Shown one piece after another: positions 1 through 9,342 of a DNA stretch of 64,000 bases. A model generated the notes under the pieces. That model made no database searches and was not told the DNA's origin. It worked only from the letters and a program-made list of their open reading frames with translations. Each line of letters opens with the position of its first letter. Position 1 is the first letter of the stretch. This DNA is from CAZGAH01 sp964523295 (GTDB lineage: Bacteria > Desulfobacterota > Desulfovibrionia > Desulfovibrionales > Desulfovibrionaceae). A program made the position numbers and the translations under genes. The DNA lies in contig CAZGAH010000010.1 of assembly GCA_964523295.1 (NCBI GenBank), positions 1 through 64,000 of the forward strand, given 5' to 3'.

Positions 1-1028
1 GCGGCTACGCCAAGGGTCACGTCATCCCCACCTGCCTGCGTAACCACATGATGCTTCGCGAAATGCGCGAAGGTCGCGGCCCCATCTACATGGACACCGC
101 CACCGCGCTGCAGACCACCTTCGCCACCCTGAACGAAGAGCAGCAGAAGCACCTGGAAGCCGAGGCCTGGGAAGACTTCCTCGACATGTGCGTCGGTCAG
201 GCCAACCTGTGGGCGTCCATGAACATCGAGCCCGAGAAGTCCGGCTCCGAAATCATGCCCACTGAGCCTTATCTGCTCGGCTCGCACTCCGGCTGCTGCG
301 GCATCTGGGTTTCCGGTCCGGACGAGGCCTGGGTTCCCGAAGAATACAAAGTCCGCGCCGACAACGGCAAGGTCTACAACCGCATGACCACCGTCAACGG
401 CCTGTTCACCTGCGCTGACGGCGTTGGCGCCTCCGGCCACAAGTTCTCCTCCGGCTCCCACGCTGAAGGCCGCATGGCTGCCAAGCAGATGGTGCGCTGG
501 TGTGTCGATCACAAGGACTTCAAGCCGACCCTGAAGGAAAACGCCGCCGATCTGGCCAAACAGATCTACCAGCCCTGGGAAACCTTCAAGGCTGGCGTGT
601 CCGCTTCGACCGACCCGGTCGTCAACCCCGAGTTCCTCTCGCCGAAGAACTTCATGATGCGTCTGATCAAGTGCTCCGACGAGTACGGTGGTGGCTGCGG
701 CACCATGTACGTCACCTCCGAGTCCCTGCTGCACACCGGTTTCAAGCTGCTCCAGATGATGGAAGAAGATTCCGCCAAACTGGCAGCCCGCGACCTGCAC
801 GAACTGATGCGCTGCTGGGAAAACTACCATCGTCTGTGGACGGTGCGCCTGCACATGCTGCACATCGACTTCCGCAAAGAGACCCGTTACCCCGGCTTCT
901 TCTACCGCGGCGACTACATGGGTCTGGACGACACCAAGTGGAAGTGCTTCGTCAACTCCAGGTACAATCCTGAGACCAAAGAGATGAAGCTCTTCAAAAA
1001 GCCGTACATTCAGATCATTCCTGACTAG
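1..1028 (+). CDS. aprA: Adenylylsulfate reductase alpha subunit (C-terminal part)
   Basis: This is the C-terminal half of the flavoprotein subunit of dissimilatory APS reductase, which reduces adenosine phosphosulfate to sulfite and AMP in the cytoplasm. The frame is open from the first bases, so the gene starts upstream of the window. It ends with the typical AprA tail (TRYPGFFYRGDYMG, then KWKCFVNSRYNPETKEMKLF). The segment with LGSHSGCCGIWVSGPDEAW and TCADGVGASGHKFSSGSHAEG is characteristic of AprA. It is followed by a perfect hairpin terminator and then the qmo genes, the usual Desulfovibrio order. Identification is from family recall and is strongly supported by the neighbours. Confidence 0.95.
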   Translation, partial: GYAKGHVIPTCLRNHMMLREMREGRGPIYMDTATALQTTFATLNEEQQKHLEAEAWEDFLDMCVGQANLWASMNIEPEKSGSEIMPTEPYLLGSHSGCCGIWVSGPDEAWVPEEYKVRADNGKVYNRMTTVNGLFTCADGVGASGHKFSSGSHAEGRMAAKQMVRWCVDHKDFKPTLKENAADLAKQIYQPWETFKAGVSASTDPVVNPEFLSPKNFMMRLIKCSDEYGGGCGTMYVTSESLLHTGFKLLQMMEEDSAKLAARDLHELMRCWENYHRLWTVRLHMLHIDFRKETRYPGFFYRGDYMGLDDTKWKCFVNSRYNPETKEMKLFKKPYIQIIPD

Positions 1029-1039
1029 GAATGCTTACG

Positions 1040-1074
1040 CGGCCGCGGGCCTCTGGCCCGCGGCCGTTTCTTTT
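1040..1074 (+). terminator. Rho-independent terminator after aprA
   Basis: A perfect 12-bp stem (positions 1040-1051 and 1055-1066) closes on a three-base TCT loop and is followed by TTTCTTTT. It lies 12 bases after the aprA stop codon, so it probably ends or attenuates the apr transcript before qmoA. Confidence 0.85.
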
Positions 1075-1077
1075 CAA

Positions 1078-1133
1078 TGGTCTAAGCCGAAGCCCTGGCC
1101 CTCGGACCCGGGGTCTTGGCTTAGGCCATTTTT
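1078..1133 (+). terminator. Second hairpin in the aprA-qmoA gap
   Basis: A second inverted repeat has arms 1078-1094 and 1112-1128, with 14 of 17 positions complementary and the rest mostly G-U compatible, and is followed by TTTTT. It sits between the first terminator and the qmoA ribosome binding site. It could be a backup terminator or a structured leader of the qmo transcript. The sequence alone does not decide. Confidence 0.45.
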
Positions 1134-1166
1134 AAGAGCGCCGAAACAAACGTTTGGAGGGATGCG

Positions 1167-2411
1167 ATGTCGAACTCGATACTCGTTGTCGGTGGCGGTT
1201 TCAGCGGCATCACCGCTGCCTTGGAAGCCGCTGAAGTCGGCTATGAGGCGTTTATCGTCGAAAAAGAACCGTACCTCGGGGGCCGGGTCGCCCAGCTCAA
1301 TCAGTACTTTCCCAAGCTGTGCCCCCCTTCCTGCGGCCTGGAAATCCAGTTCCAGCGCATCAAGAAGAATCCTCTGGTCAAAGTGTACACCATGGCCGAG
1401 GTGGTCCAGATCACCGGCAGCCCGGGCGAGTACGAAGTCACCATCAAACTCAGACCCCGCTACGTGAACAACCTCTGCACCGGCTGTGACGCCTGCGTAC
1501 AGGCCGCCAGCACGGAAATTACCTGCGAGTTCGATTTCGGTCTGGGCAAACGCAAGCCCATCTACCGCCCGAACATCTTTTCGTTCCCCATGCGTTACGT
1601 GCTCGAAAAAGATCGCTGCACCAATGAGGAACTCAACGCCATTTATGCCTCCTGCAAGTACGGCGCCATCGACCTCAACGAAGAGGAAAAGACTTTCACC
1701 ATCAATGTCGGCAGCGTGGTCTGGGCTACCGGGTGGAAACCCTACGATGTCACCAGACTGACGAACCTCGGTGCCGGCTCCATGGCCAACTGCATCTCCA
1801 ACATGCAGATGGAGCGGCTGGCCGCGCCCAATGGCCCCACGCAGGGCAAACTGGTGCGCCCGTCCGACGGCGCAACCCCCAAGCGGGTCGCCTTCGTACA
1901 ATGTGCCGGCTCCCGGGATCAGAACCATCTCAATTTCTGTTCCTACATCTGCTGCATGGCCTCACTCAAGCAGGCGACGTACGTGCGCAAGCGCTACCCC
2001 GAAGCCGAGGTCACCATCTATTATATCGACCTGCGGACTCCGGGCCGCTACGACAAGTTCATGCGCCAGGTCACCAACGACCCGAAGATCCGTCTGATCA
2101 AGGGCAAGGTGGCCGGGGTGGAAGAAACGCCGACCGGCGATGTCATTCTCGAAGTCGAAGACGCCGTGCTCGGGGTCAAGAAAAAGATCCGGCATGACCT
2201 CGTCGTACTGGCCACCGGCATGCAACCAAGCATCGCCGACCAGAAGCTTCCCGGAGGCATCCAGAAAGACGCCGACGGCTTTGTCGTCGACAGCGAGGAC
2301 AAGGGCATTTTCGTCGCCGGCTGCGCCAAGTCGCCGCTCGACGTCATGCGTTCCGCCCAGTCCGCAACCAGCGCAGCCCTCAAAGCGATTCAAACGGTGG
2401 TAGGGAGGTAA
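1167..2411 (+). CDS. qmoA: Quinone-interacting membrane-bound oxidoreductase subunit QmoA
   Basis: QmoA is a soluble HdrA-like flavoprotein of the Qmo complex, which carries electrons from menaquinol towards APS reductase. The 414-residue product begins with an FAD-binding motif (VVGGGFSGITAALEAAEVGY). It has the HdrA-type signature LCPPSCGLE near residue 52, a CTGCDAC cluster, and a second nucleotide-binding region ending ATGMQPS. ATG at 1167 is chosen because GGAGG sits 6 bases upstream and the FAD motif starts at once; ATG 1162 is out of frame. The stop lies 3 bases before qmoB, so the genes form an operon. Confidence 0.95.
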   Translation: MSNSILVVGGGFSGITAALEAAEVGYEAFIVEKEPYLGGRVAQLNQYFPKLCPPSCGLEIQFQRIKKNPLVKVYTMAEVVQITGSPGEYEVTIKLRPRYVNNLCTGCDACVQAASTEITCEFDFGLGKRKPIYRPNIFSFPMRYVLEKDRCTNEELNAIYASCKYGAIDLNEEEKTFTINVGSVVWATGWKPYDVTRLTNLGAGSMANCISNMQMERLAAPNGPTQGKLVRPSDGATPKRVAFVQCAGSRDQNHLNFCSYICCMASLKQATYVRKRYPEAEVTIYYIDLRTPGRYDKFMRQVTNDPKIRLIKGKVAGVEETPTGDVILEVEDAVLGVKKKIRHDLVVLATGMQPSIADQKLPGGIQKDADGFVVDSEDKGIFVAGCAKSPLDVMRSAQSATSAALKAIQTVVGR

Positions 2412-2414
2412 TTC

Positions 2415-4701
2415 ATGGCCGAGAAAATAGGTGTTTACGTCTGCAAGGGCTGCGACATCGGCAAGAGCATCGATGTCGACGCGGTTATCGACGAGGTCTC
2501 CAATGTCTTCGGGAACCTTTGCCCGGTGGTCAAGGCTCATCCCATCCTGTGCGGCAACGCCGGTCTGCAAACGATCAAGACCGACATCGAAGACGAAGAA
2601 CTCGACGGCGTCTGCATATGCGCCTGCTCTCCGCGCATCAAGTGGGACATCTTCCAGTTTGGCGACGCCACACTCGTCGAACGCGTCAATATCCGCGAAC
2701 ACGGGGTCTGGGCATTCAAGGACACCGGCGACGGCGTTTCCGGAAACGAGCAGCTCATTGTCCAGGACTACGTGAAAATGGGCGTCACCAAGCTCAAAAA
2801 TATGAGCAACCCCAACCCGGAGATACCCGAGACCAGCAAGACCCTGCTCATTCTCGGCGGCGGTTTCACCGGATTGCGTGCCGCGCTCGAGGCCGCGGCG
2901 ACCGGATACTCCTCCGTGCTTGTGGAAAAATCGCCCAAACTCGGCGGCGCCATGGCTCAGATGTACAAGACCGTTCCCTACGCGCCCCCTTATCTCGAGG
3001 CGACGGAGACAGGAANNNNNNNNNNAGCTCATCGCCGAGGTGCAGGCCTGCAACAAGGTCCAGATCCTGACCAGTTCCACGCTCACCTGCCTGGACGGCG
3101 CGCCCGGCATCTATAAAGCCCACGTCGCGACGCCCGCCGGCGAGAAAGTTCTCGACATCGGAGCCGTCGTGCTCGCCACCGGCTGGCAGGAGCAGGACAC
3201 GTCGGTGCTCGAGCCGCTTGGGTACGGCAAATTCAAAAACGTGGTCACCGGCATGGACTTCGAGCGCATGGCCAAAAACGGCGGCATCGCCAGACCGTCT
3301 GACAATCGCGCTCCCAAGTCCGTCGCCTTCATCATGAACACCGCCCTGGTCGACGGCGGCGATATCTACAATCTCAATCCCGTCGAGCCCGCCGAAGCGG
3401 CGCCCGCCGCGGACAAGAAGGATGATGAGCAGGCGGAAAAAGGCTACGTCCACAAGGATCTGGAAAGCCTGGCCCATCTGCCCCTCTCCAAGGCCGTGAA
3501 CAGCGTCGTGGCCCTCAAGCAGGCCCGGTACGTGCGGGAGAAGCTCGACGGCTCGTTGGCCTACATCATCTACGACAGCATGCTGGTTCAGGGCATCCAC
3601 GAGCGCTACTACAAGGCGGCGCAGGACGAACCCGGCGTCATGCTGACCAAGGGCGATATCGTCTCCATTGTTGAGGACAGCGACGGCGGTCTGCTCATCC
3701 GCGCCAAGAACACGCTTTTCGGCGCCGACATCGAGATCAAGGCGGACATGGTTGTCGTGCCCACGGGCATTGTCCCCAGCACGGCCAAGGACCCCATCGT
3801 CAACTTCTCCTACCGGCAGGGTCCGAACTTCCCCGATCTCGACCTGTTCAGCGGTTACGCCGACTCCAACTATATCTGCTTCCCCTACGAAACCCGGCGC
3901 ACGGGCGTCTACGCAGCCGGTTGCGTCCGGCAGCCCATGCTGCTCGACCAGGCCGGCGAAGACGCGGCCGGTGCCGTGCTCAAGGCCATCCAGTGCATCA
4001 CTTCGGCCAATCGGGGTGTTTCCGTACACCCGCGCTCGGGCGATCTGTCCTTTCCGGTGTTTACCTTCACCCGCTGCACCCAGTGCAAGCGCTGCACCGA
4101 GGAATGCCCCTTCGGCGCGCTGGATGACGACGAAAAGGGTACTCCCAAGCCCAATCCCACGCGCTGCCGCCGTTGCGGCACCTGCATGGGCGCCTGCCCC
4201 GAACGCGTCATCTCCTTCGATACCTACGGCGTGGGCATGCTCAGCGAAGTGATCCGTCAGTACTCCGTGCCCAAGGATATGAAGGAAGGCGGTCCGCGCA
4301 TACTCATCCTGGCCTGCGAGAACGATGCCTACCCGGCCCTGGATATGGCGGCCATGCGCGGGAAGAAGTGGAGTCCCTACGTCCGCATCATCCCGGTCCG
4401 TTGCCTGGGCTCGGTCAATGCCATCTGGATCAAGGACGCCATGAGCCGCGGTACGGACGGCGTCATGCTGCTGGGCTGCCGGTATGGCGACACCTATCAG
4501 TGCCACTTCGTCAAGGGCAGCGAAATCTGCAATCGCCGCAAGATGAACATCGCCGAGAGCCTGAATCAGCTCGGCATCGAGCCCGAACGCGTCGATCAGT
4601 ACGAAGTGGCTATCGACGACTACGACACAGTTCCCGCGCTTATTGACAAGTTCGTCGATATGATCATCTCGAAAGGACCCAACCCGTTCAAGGGTTATTA
4701 G
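2415..4701 (+). CDS. qmoB: Qmo complex subunit QmoB, interrupted by a 10-N gap
   Basis: QmoB is the second HdrA-like flavoprotein of Qmo. It opens with VYVCKGCDIG and has an FAD motif (LILGGGFTGLRAALEAA) near residue 145. Two 4Fe-4S ferredoxin motifs follow (CTQCKRCTEECPFG and CRRCGTCMGACPE), and it ends in an MvhD-like region with conserved cysteines (VRCLGSVN, LLGCRYGDTYQCHF). The ten Ns at 3016-3025 throw the two halves into different frames. Joining the flanks with no Ns gives an uninterrupted reading through ETGKLIAEV, so the gap may be short or absent. Only 13 bases separate it from qmoC. Confidence 0.93.
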
Positions 4702-4714
4702 GAGGGTATCGTAC

Positions 4715-5911
4715 ATGGCTCCAACTCGCATCGAACCTGACCTGGAGTTTATCAAGGAATTGCAGGCCGTAGGCGGGGAATCGCTGAAGAAGTGCTATCA
4801 GTGCGCGACGTGCAGCGTTGCCTGTCCGATTTCCCCTTCCAACAACCCCTATCCGCGTAAAGAGATGATCTGGGCGCAGTGGGGATTGAAAGACCGGCTC
4901 ATGCAAGATGTCGACATCTGGCTGTGCCACAATTGCGGCACCTGCTCCGATCTCTGCCCGCGCGGCGCCAAACCCGGCGATCTGCTGGCCGCTCTGCGCA
5001 ACATGGCCTACAAGCGCCTGACCGGGCCCTCTTTTCTCGGCCAGTGGATGAGCGCGGCTAAATACCTGCCCCTGCTCATCGGCATCCCGGCCCTGCTCTT
5101 CCTGGTCATCTGGTTTATCCGCGCCCGCCAGCTCGGCACGGCGTTCCCGACCACGAAGGAAGGCCAGATCGTCTACGGTCTGCTCTTCCCCGGTGATTAT
5201 ACCATCGACCCCATTTTCATGCTGGTCACCCTCTTCGTGGTGCTCGTTTTCTTCTCCGGAGTGAAGAAACTGATCAGTTCCTTTGCACCCGAAGGCGACA
5301 TTCTGTACCTCGGTAAACGCAAATCAATCGTCCAGTGCTTCATCGAAGTGATCATGGAGCTTATCGCCCATCGCAAGTTCCAGGATTGCGGCGTGGACAA
5401 GGCCCCGCGCAAGATCGGCCATCAGGTGTTGTTCTTCGGATTCATATTCCTGGCCATCGTGACGGGCGTAGTCGCTACCGGGCACTGGGGCGGCGAGTGG
5501 CTGGGCGCCCAGCTCGGAATCAAGGTACTCCAGGACTTCGGGCACATGTTCCATACGCCCATGCCGCAGGCCAACCTGATCAAAATCCTGGCCAACGTCG
5601 GCGCCATCTGCCTGGTGGTGGGACTGGCCTTCCTGACGGCGCGCCGCCTGGGACAGGACGACAAGAGAACCGTCTCCTCGTTCTACGACTGGTATCTGCT
5701 CGTCGTCATCTGGGCCGTTGCCCTGACCGGCATCGGCAGCGAACTGTTCCGGCTGGCCGGCGTGAAGTACCTGGCCTATCCCACGTACTACCTGCATCTG
5801 GTCTCCGTGTTCATGCTCTTTGCGTACCTGCCCTGGTCGAAGCTGGGCCACCTGGTCTACCGGACCTCGGCCCTGACCTACGCCAGGTACATCGGCCGCA
5901 AGACCATGTAA
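4715..5911 (+). CDS. qmoC: Qmo complex membrane subunit QmoC
   Basis: QmoC fuses an HdrC-like iron-sulfur domain to an HdrE-like cytochrome b membrane domain and is the quinone-reactive anchor of the complex. The N-terminus has two 4Fe-4S motifs (CYQCATCSVACP near residue 29 and CHNCGTCSDLCPRG near residue 71). About six hydrophobic segments follow from residue 120, with histidines suited to haem b ligation (GHMFHTPM, YYLHLVSVFML). The length of 398 residues fits the family. The ribosome binding site GGAGGG lies 7-8 bases before the ATG. Confidence 0.94.
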   Translation: MAPTRIEPDLEFIKELQAVGGESLKKCYQCATCSVACPISPSNNPYPRKEMIWAQWGLKDRLMQDVDIWLCHNCGTCSDLCPRGAKPGDLLAALRNMAYKRLTGPSFLGQWMSAAKYLPLLIGIPALLFLVIWFIRARQLGTAFPTTKEGQIVYGLLFPGDYTIDPIFMLVTLFVVLVFFSGVKKLISSFAPEGDILYLGKRKSIVQCFIEVIMELIAHRKFQDCGVDKAPRKIGHQVLFFGFIFLAIVTGVVATGHWGGEWLGAQLGIKVLQDFGHMFHTPMPQANLIKILANVGAICLVVGLAFLTARRLGQDDKRTVSSFYDWYLLVVIWAVALTGIGSELFRLAGVKYLAYPTYYLHLVSVFMLFAYLPWSKLGHLVYRTSALTYARYIGRKTM

Positions 5912-5954
5912 TGCCATGAAGAAAACATATTTCAGCGAATAAAAGGAGGCAGTT

Positions 5955-6689
5955 ATGTCTGACGAAGGACGCAAAGTGTTCAAGATGGAAACCATCCTCA
6001 ATCTGATATCCGGCAAGGGCGGTGGCGATGTCTCCGAGCTGCTGTTCTTTCTGACCCAGCGCGATCTGACCTCCCAGGAAGAGGGCGTGGTCTCCACCTT
6101 GGCGAAGGCATGGATATTCAGCCAGCATCCTCCGTTCATGGAGTCAGGCTACGACGACCTCATGCCCTACGAGGACTGGGTCGGCAAAATGGTCAGAAAG
6201 TTCGGCGACAACATATCCCTGCTTCCGATTTCGGATGCGGAAATGGCCCCTGTCAATGCCATTCTCGACGCGATTGCTGCCAGCAAGCTCCAGATCGAAA
6301 CCCTGGAGAACCAGGTCACCGAACTCAATGCTACGATCAAGGACCTGGAGTCCTATACCAAGAAGAACGCCGAGCTGACCAAGAAGAACGAGGGCCTGGT
6401 CAAGGACAACGACAAGTTCAAGAAGGAAAACCAGACCCTCAAAATCAAGAACGCCGAACTGACGGCGCAGTTCCAGGGCAAATTGCCTGTTGACGAGAAG
6501 GAAATCAATTCCACCATCATGGATATGGTCACCAAGGCGCTCAAGGACGCTATCAAATCCGTGCCCCTGGGCAGCGGAGGTGGTGGCGGTGCAGCGGAAG
6601 CTGCCGCTGAAGAGGTCGCCGAAGAGGCCGGCGGCGACACATTCGGATTCGGCGGTGATGCGCCTGCCGGCGACGGCTTCGGCTTCTGA
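5955..6689 (+). CDS. qmoD: Coiled-coil acidic protein downstream of qmoABC (QmoD-like)
   Basis: The product has 244 residues. Residues about 110-185 form a long charged coiled coil (LETLENQVTELNATIKDLES, then repeated KKNAELTKKNEGL). The tail is rich in Gly, Ala and Glu and ends in GFGGDAPAGDGFGF. In Desulfovibrio vulgaris the promoter-distal gene of the qmo operon encodes a hypothetical protein called QmoD. Position and character match, but the name rests on synteny more than on a motif. AAGGAGG lies upstream of the ATG, and a strong terminator follows the stop. No enzymatic motif is visible, so a scaffolding or complex-assembly role is inferred. Confidence 0.7.
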   Translation: MSDEGRKVFKMETILNLISGKGGGDVSELLFFLTQRDLTSQEEGVVSTLAKAWIFSQHPPFMESGYDDLMPYEDWVGKMVRKFGDNISLLPISDAEMAPVNAILDAIAASKLQIETLENQVTELNATIKDLESYTKKNAELTKKNEGLVKDNDKFKKENQTLKIKNAELTAQFQGKLPVDEKEINSTIMDMVTKALKDAIKSVPLGSGGGGGAAEAAAEEVAEEAGGDTFGFGGDAPAGDGFGF

Positions 6690-6710
6690 TCGCCTCGACA
6701 ACGACTCTTC

Positions 6711-6746
6711 CCCGGCCGCTTGCTCGCGCAAGCGGCCGGGATTCTT
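6711..6746 (+). terminator. Terminator closing the qmo operon
   Basis: A perfect 13-bp stem (6711-6723 and 6728-6740) with a four-base loop is followed by ATTCTTA. It lies 21 bases after the QmoD-like stop. The T tract is short. The stem is near-symmetrical and could also serve the convergent cytidine deaminase gene. Confidence 0.75.
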
Positions 6747-6800
6747 ACTTCACTCTGCGTTCTTCTCTCCTGTCCCTGCCCCAAATTCCGACTTGCTCAA

Positions 6801-7808
6801 CTACTGCTTGGACGCCACGAAGGTTTCCAGAACGGGCCTCCCGCCAAACGTCGACAGGACGCAGCGGGTGACCCCTTCCTGGTTCGCCGTGTCGGGGGTG
6901 CTTTGCACGAGAACAGCCCGTTTGATCGCTGAAAAATCCTTGTTCGCGAAGTTATAGAGCGCGAGGGCGGCAGCCAGAGGCGACATGCTCGGATTGTAGG
7001 CAGCGTTTTCCGCGTAGCGGCCGGCAATCACCACGCCGTCCGCCGACTCCAGGGCCACGCCGGAATAATTCCCGGAATAGGGGGCGTAGCTCGTCGCCGC
7101 AGCCTCGAGCGCGGCCTCGACGACGCGGTCCTTCGTCGGATTGTCCAACAGGAGCGGGCGCCGTTGCGTGTCCATGAGCCTGGCCTCGATCCCCAGATCG
7201 TCCGGACCGAACGACTGTGGCAACAGTGCGCGCAGGGTTGTCTTGGGGGACTTGTCCAACAGGATTTCCAGATCGGGCGCCGTGGACAGCTCGTTGAGAA
7301 ACTGCCGGCAGTAGCCGCAGGGCGAGGCCGTGATGGCTATGGCCCGGACACCCTTTTCGCCGTGCATCCAGGCGTTCATGACTGCGGACTGTTCCCCGTG
7401 CACCGAAAAACTCAAGGCCTGGCCAGGGAACTCCAGGTTGCACCCGAAATACAGCGCGCCGCTCGACCCGATGGCCACGGCCCCGACCTTGAAATGTGAG
7501 ATGGGCGGAATGGCGTAGACCTGGGCCAGCGAAATCAGCGCGAGCGCCGTCTCCTCGATGCCAAGCCCGAGCGTCGTTGCCAGATTTGTCGCCTGCTCTC
7601 CGGTGATGACCCCGGCGAAACCCTTCTGCAGCACAATGTCTCGCAACACACCGCGCGCGCTTTCCGGAAACGTATCCACGCGCGCCGCCAGCTCCGTCAA
7701 TCGGTCACCGCTGCTGCCAGAACCCGCCCAGGCCAGGGAACCAGGCAAAGCAAACAGCGCGAAAATGAAAAGAAATACGAACAACTCCGTCCAGCATGTC
7801 CGGATCAT
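6801..7808 (-). CDS. Exported two-domain cytidine deaminase
   Basis: The 335-residue protein resembles the E. coli-type homodimeric cytidine deaminase with an N-terminal catalytic and a C-terminal broken domain. The zinc site is intact: HGEQSAVMNAW supplies His and the catalytic Glu, and SPCGYCRQFL supplies two Cys. Residues 1-28 look like a signal peptide (TELFVFLFIFALFALPGS then LAWAGS), which is unusual because the family is normally cytoplasmic. If exported, it would act on nucleosides in the periplasm. It stands alone and convergent to the qmo operon. The reaction is well supported, the location is inference from the N-terminus. Confidence 0.82.
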   Translation of the reverse strand: MIRTCWTELFVFLFIFALFALPGSLAWAGSGSSGDRLTELAARVDTFPESARGVLRDIVLQKGFAGVITGEQATNLATTLGLGIEETALALISLAQVYAIPPISHFKVGAVAIGSSGALYFGCNLEFPGQALSFSVHGEQSAVMNAWMHGEKGVRAIAITASPCGYCRQFLNELSTAPDLEILLDKSPKTTLRALLPQSFGPDDLGIEARLMDTQRRPLLLDNPTKDRVVEAALEAAATSYAPYSGNYSGVALESADGVVIAGRYAENAAYNPSMSPLAAALALYNFANKDFSAIKRAVLVQSTPDTANQEGVTRCVLSTFGGRPVLETFVASKQ

Positions 7809-8076
7809 GGAATCCTCCTTTTAGCGTTGCGCCGTGATTGCTGACTCGATCACATTGATCAGGCCTGCAATGGGCTGAATAATTCCGACATGAAAAAATT
7901 CATCCATACAAAGCTTCGCCGGTAAGCTTTCACTACGAGGAATCGGCGTGCAACATGGAGCCATTTCCGACGAGGCGTCAGCGCTCGGCTTGGGTTCCGT
8001 CCCAGAACCCTGTCTTGCCTCATCCGCGGGCAGCTATCCGGATGTGACGCATGTATCAAGCCTGTCAAGCCCTCGC

Positions 8077-9342
8077 TTACGGCCTTCTCTCCCCTCTGAC
8101 GGATTCCGCCGAACGCATGGCCTCCTCGAATGCCGGCCTGGCGACCAGGCGCCCGTCCTCGCCGCTCAGGTCAATGCGATACGTCGTTTGCCCGGAGGCC
8201 TCCGTCTGTCTGGTGCCCTGCCCGCGCACGCCCAGGCCGGCCGGGGCATGAAAACGTCGGGGACCGAATCCCAGGATGGCGCTGACCGCGCCGTCGAGCA
8301 CGCCCTCGGGTTTACCCTGCAAGCCTGTGACCGGCATGTTCAACTCCTGGACTAGCTCGGGATGGCCGACATCGGCCAGAAACTCCGCCTTGAGTCGATG
8401 CCTGTCCCAGGAGAACGTCACCCGGGCGCAGGTGACCTCGCGGCCGTCGAGTGTCATGCGGTACTGATAACACATGGTGCCCGTACCAGCGGCCTGGTCG
8501 GTCGTCATCTCGACGTTGGGCATAGTTCGCAATGTTCCGAGAGTGGTGGCGTGGTAGCCGAAGGTATAACCGCCCAGGCGGAGAATCGGGACGGTATCCT
8601 CGTCAAAGGTCGAAAAATCACCGGGCATTTCGGCGCTGATCCTGGCGTTCCAGGACCTCTTCGGGTGAGGCGCTCCGGTCGTGGTTTCGAGCACGGTCTG
8701 CGAAAAGCGTAACGACCCGATCTGCCCCGGTTTCGAGACTTCCTGGAACGAATCGCCGAACAGCAGCTGCTGGGGAATGTCCCGAAAGGACGTCACTGCG
8801 CCGTCGGGGGCGAGATCGATGATCCAGACCCTGTCATAGGTCTCGTGCGGCCAATAGGGCAGACCGGGATCGGTCACGCCGAGCGCTTTGGCAATGGGCA
8901 CGATGCCGAGATGCTCGGCGCAGATCAGCACGGCCTTGGCATCGAGTACGCGCGCGCTACGCAGCCAGTCGACCAGACTGTCCACTTCGCCGTAGGGAAA
9001 GCGATCGACAAGCGTGAGCCCCAGCGCCCTGGCCAAAGGCTCGACCGTTTCCCGACAGCGTACGGAGTTCTTATTCCGGGAAGGCATCTGGGCGACAATT
9101 GCCGCCAGGGTTCCGCGTTCCAGAACCCGCGGATCAGACTGGAAAAACTGGACCAGGGCCATGGCCCGTGTCCAGCCGCGCGCGGTGAGATGCAGCGAGC
9201 GCGGATCTTCCGACTTCTCGGCATGGCGGATGATCATGACCCGGGCAGGCATGGCCGCGGCGATGGTCGCGGACGCGACGCCGCTGACCACGAGCGCGAC
9301 GATAAGAACAATCAGAACAACCTGTTTTCGGAACCACTCCAT
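8077..9342 (-). CDS. Membrane-anchored histidine phosphatase-like protein with unknown C-terminal domain
   Basis: The 421-residue product starts with an uncleaved anchor or signal peptide (VVLIVLIVALVVSGVASAT). It continues into MIIRHAEKSED, the RHG-type active-site region of the histidine phosphatase (phosphoglycerate mutase-like) superfamily. CAEHLGIVPIAKAL supplies the second conserved His. The first half (to about residue 215) is this phosphatase fold facing the periplasm. The second half, about 200 residues, is not recognised. It contains MCYQYRMTLDGREVTCARV and a repeat-like beta character. The substrate is unknown. No operon partner is visible. Confidence 0.6.
   Translation of the reverse strand: MEWFRKQVVLIVLIVALVVSGVASATIAAAMPARVMIIRHAEKSEDPRSLHLTARGWTRAMALVQFFQSDPRVLERGTLAAIVAQMPSRNKNSVRCRETVEPLARALGLTLVDRFPYGEVDSLVDWLRSARVLDAKAVLICAEHLGIVPIAKALGVTDPGLPYWPHETYDRVWIIDLAPDGAVTSFRDIPQQLLFGDSFQEVSKPGQIGSLRFSQTVLETTTGAPHPKRSWNARISAEMPGDFSTFDEDTVPILRLGGYTFGYHATTLGTLRTMPNVEMTTDQAAGTGTMCYQYRMTLDGREVTCARVTFSWDRHRLKAEFLADVGHPELVQELNMPVTGLQGKPEGVLDGAVSAILGFGPRRFHAPAGLGVRGQGTRQTEASGQTTYRIDLSGEDGRLVARPAFEEAMRSAESVRGERRP

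Noticed and set aside
1962..4755. Long minus-strand frames antisense to qmoA and qmoB
   Set aside because: Typical GC-rich third-position shadows. The plus-strand Qmo proteins carry all cofactor motifs.
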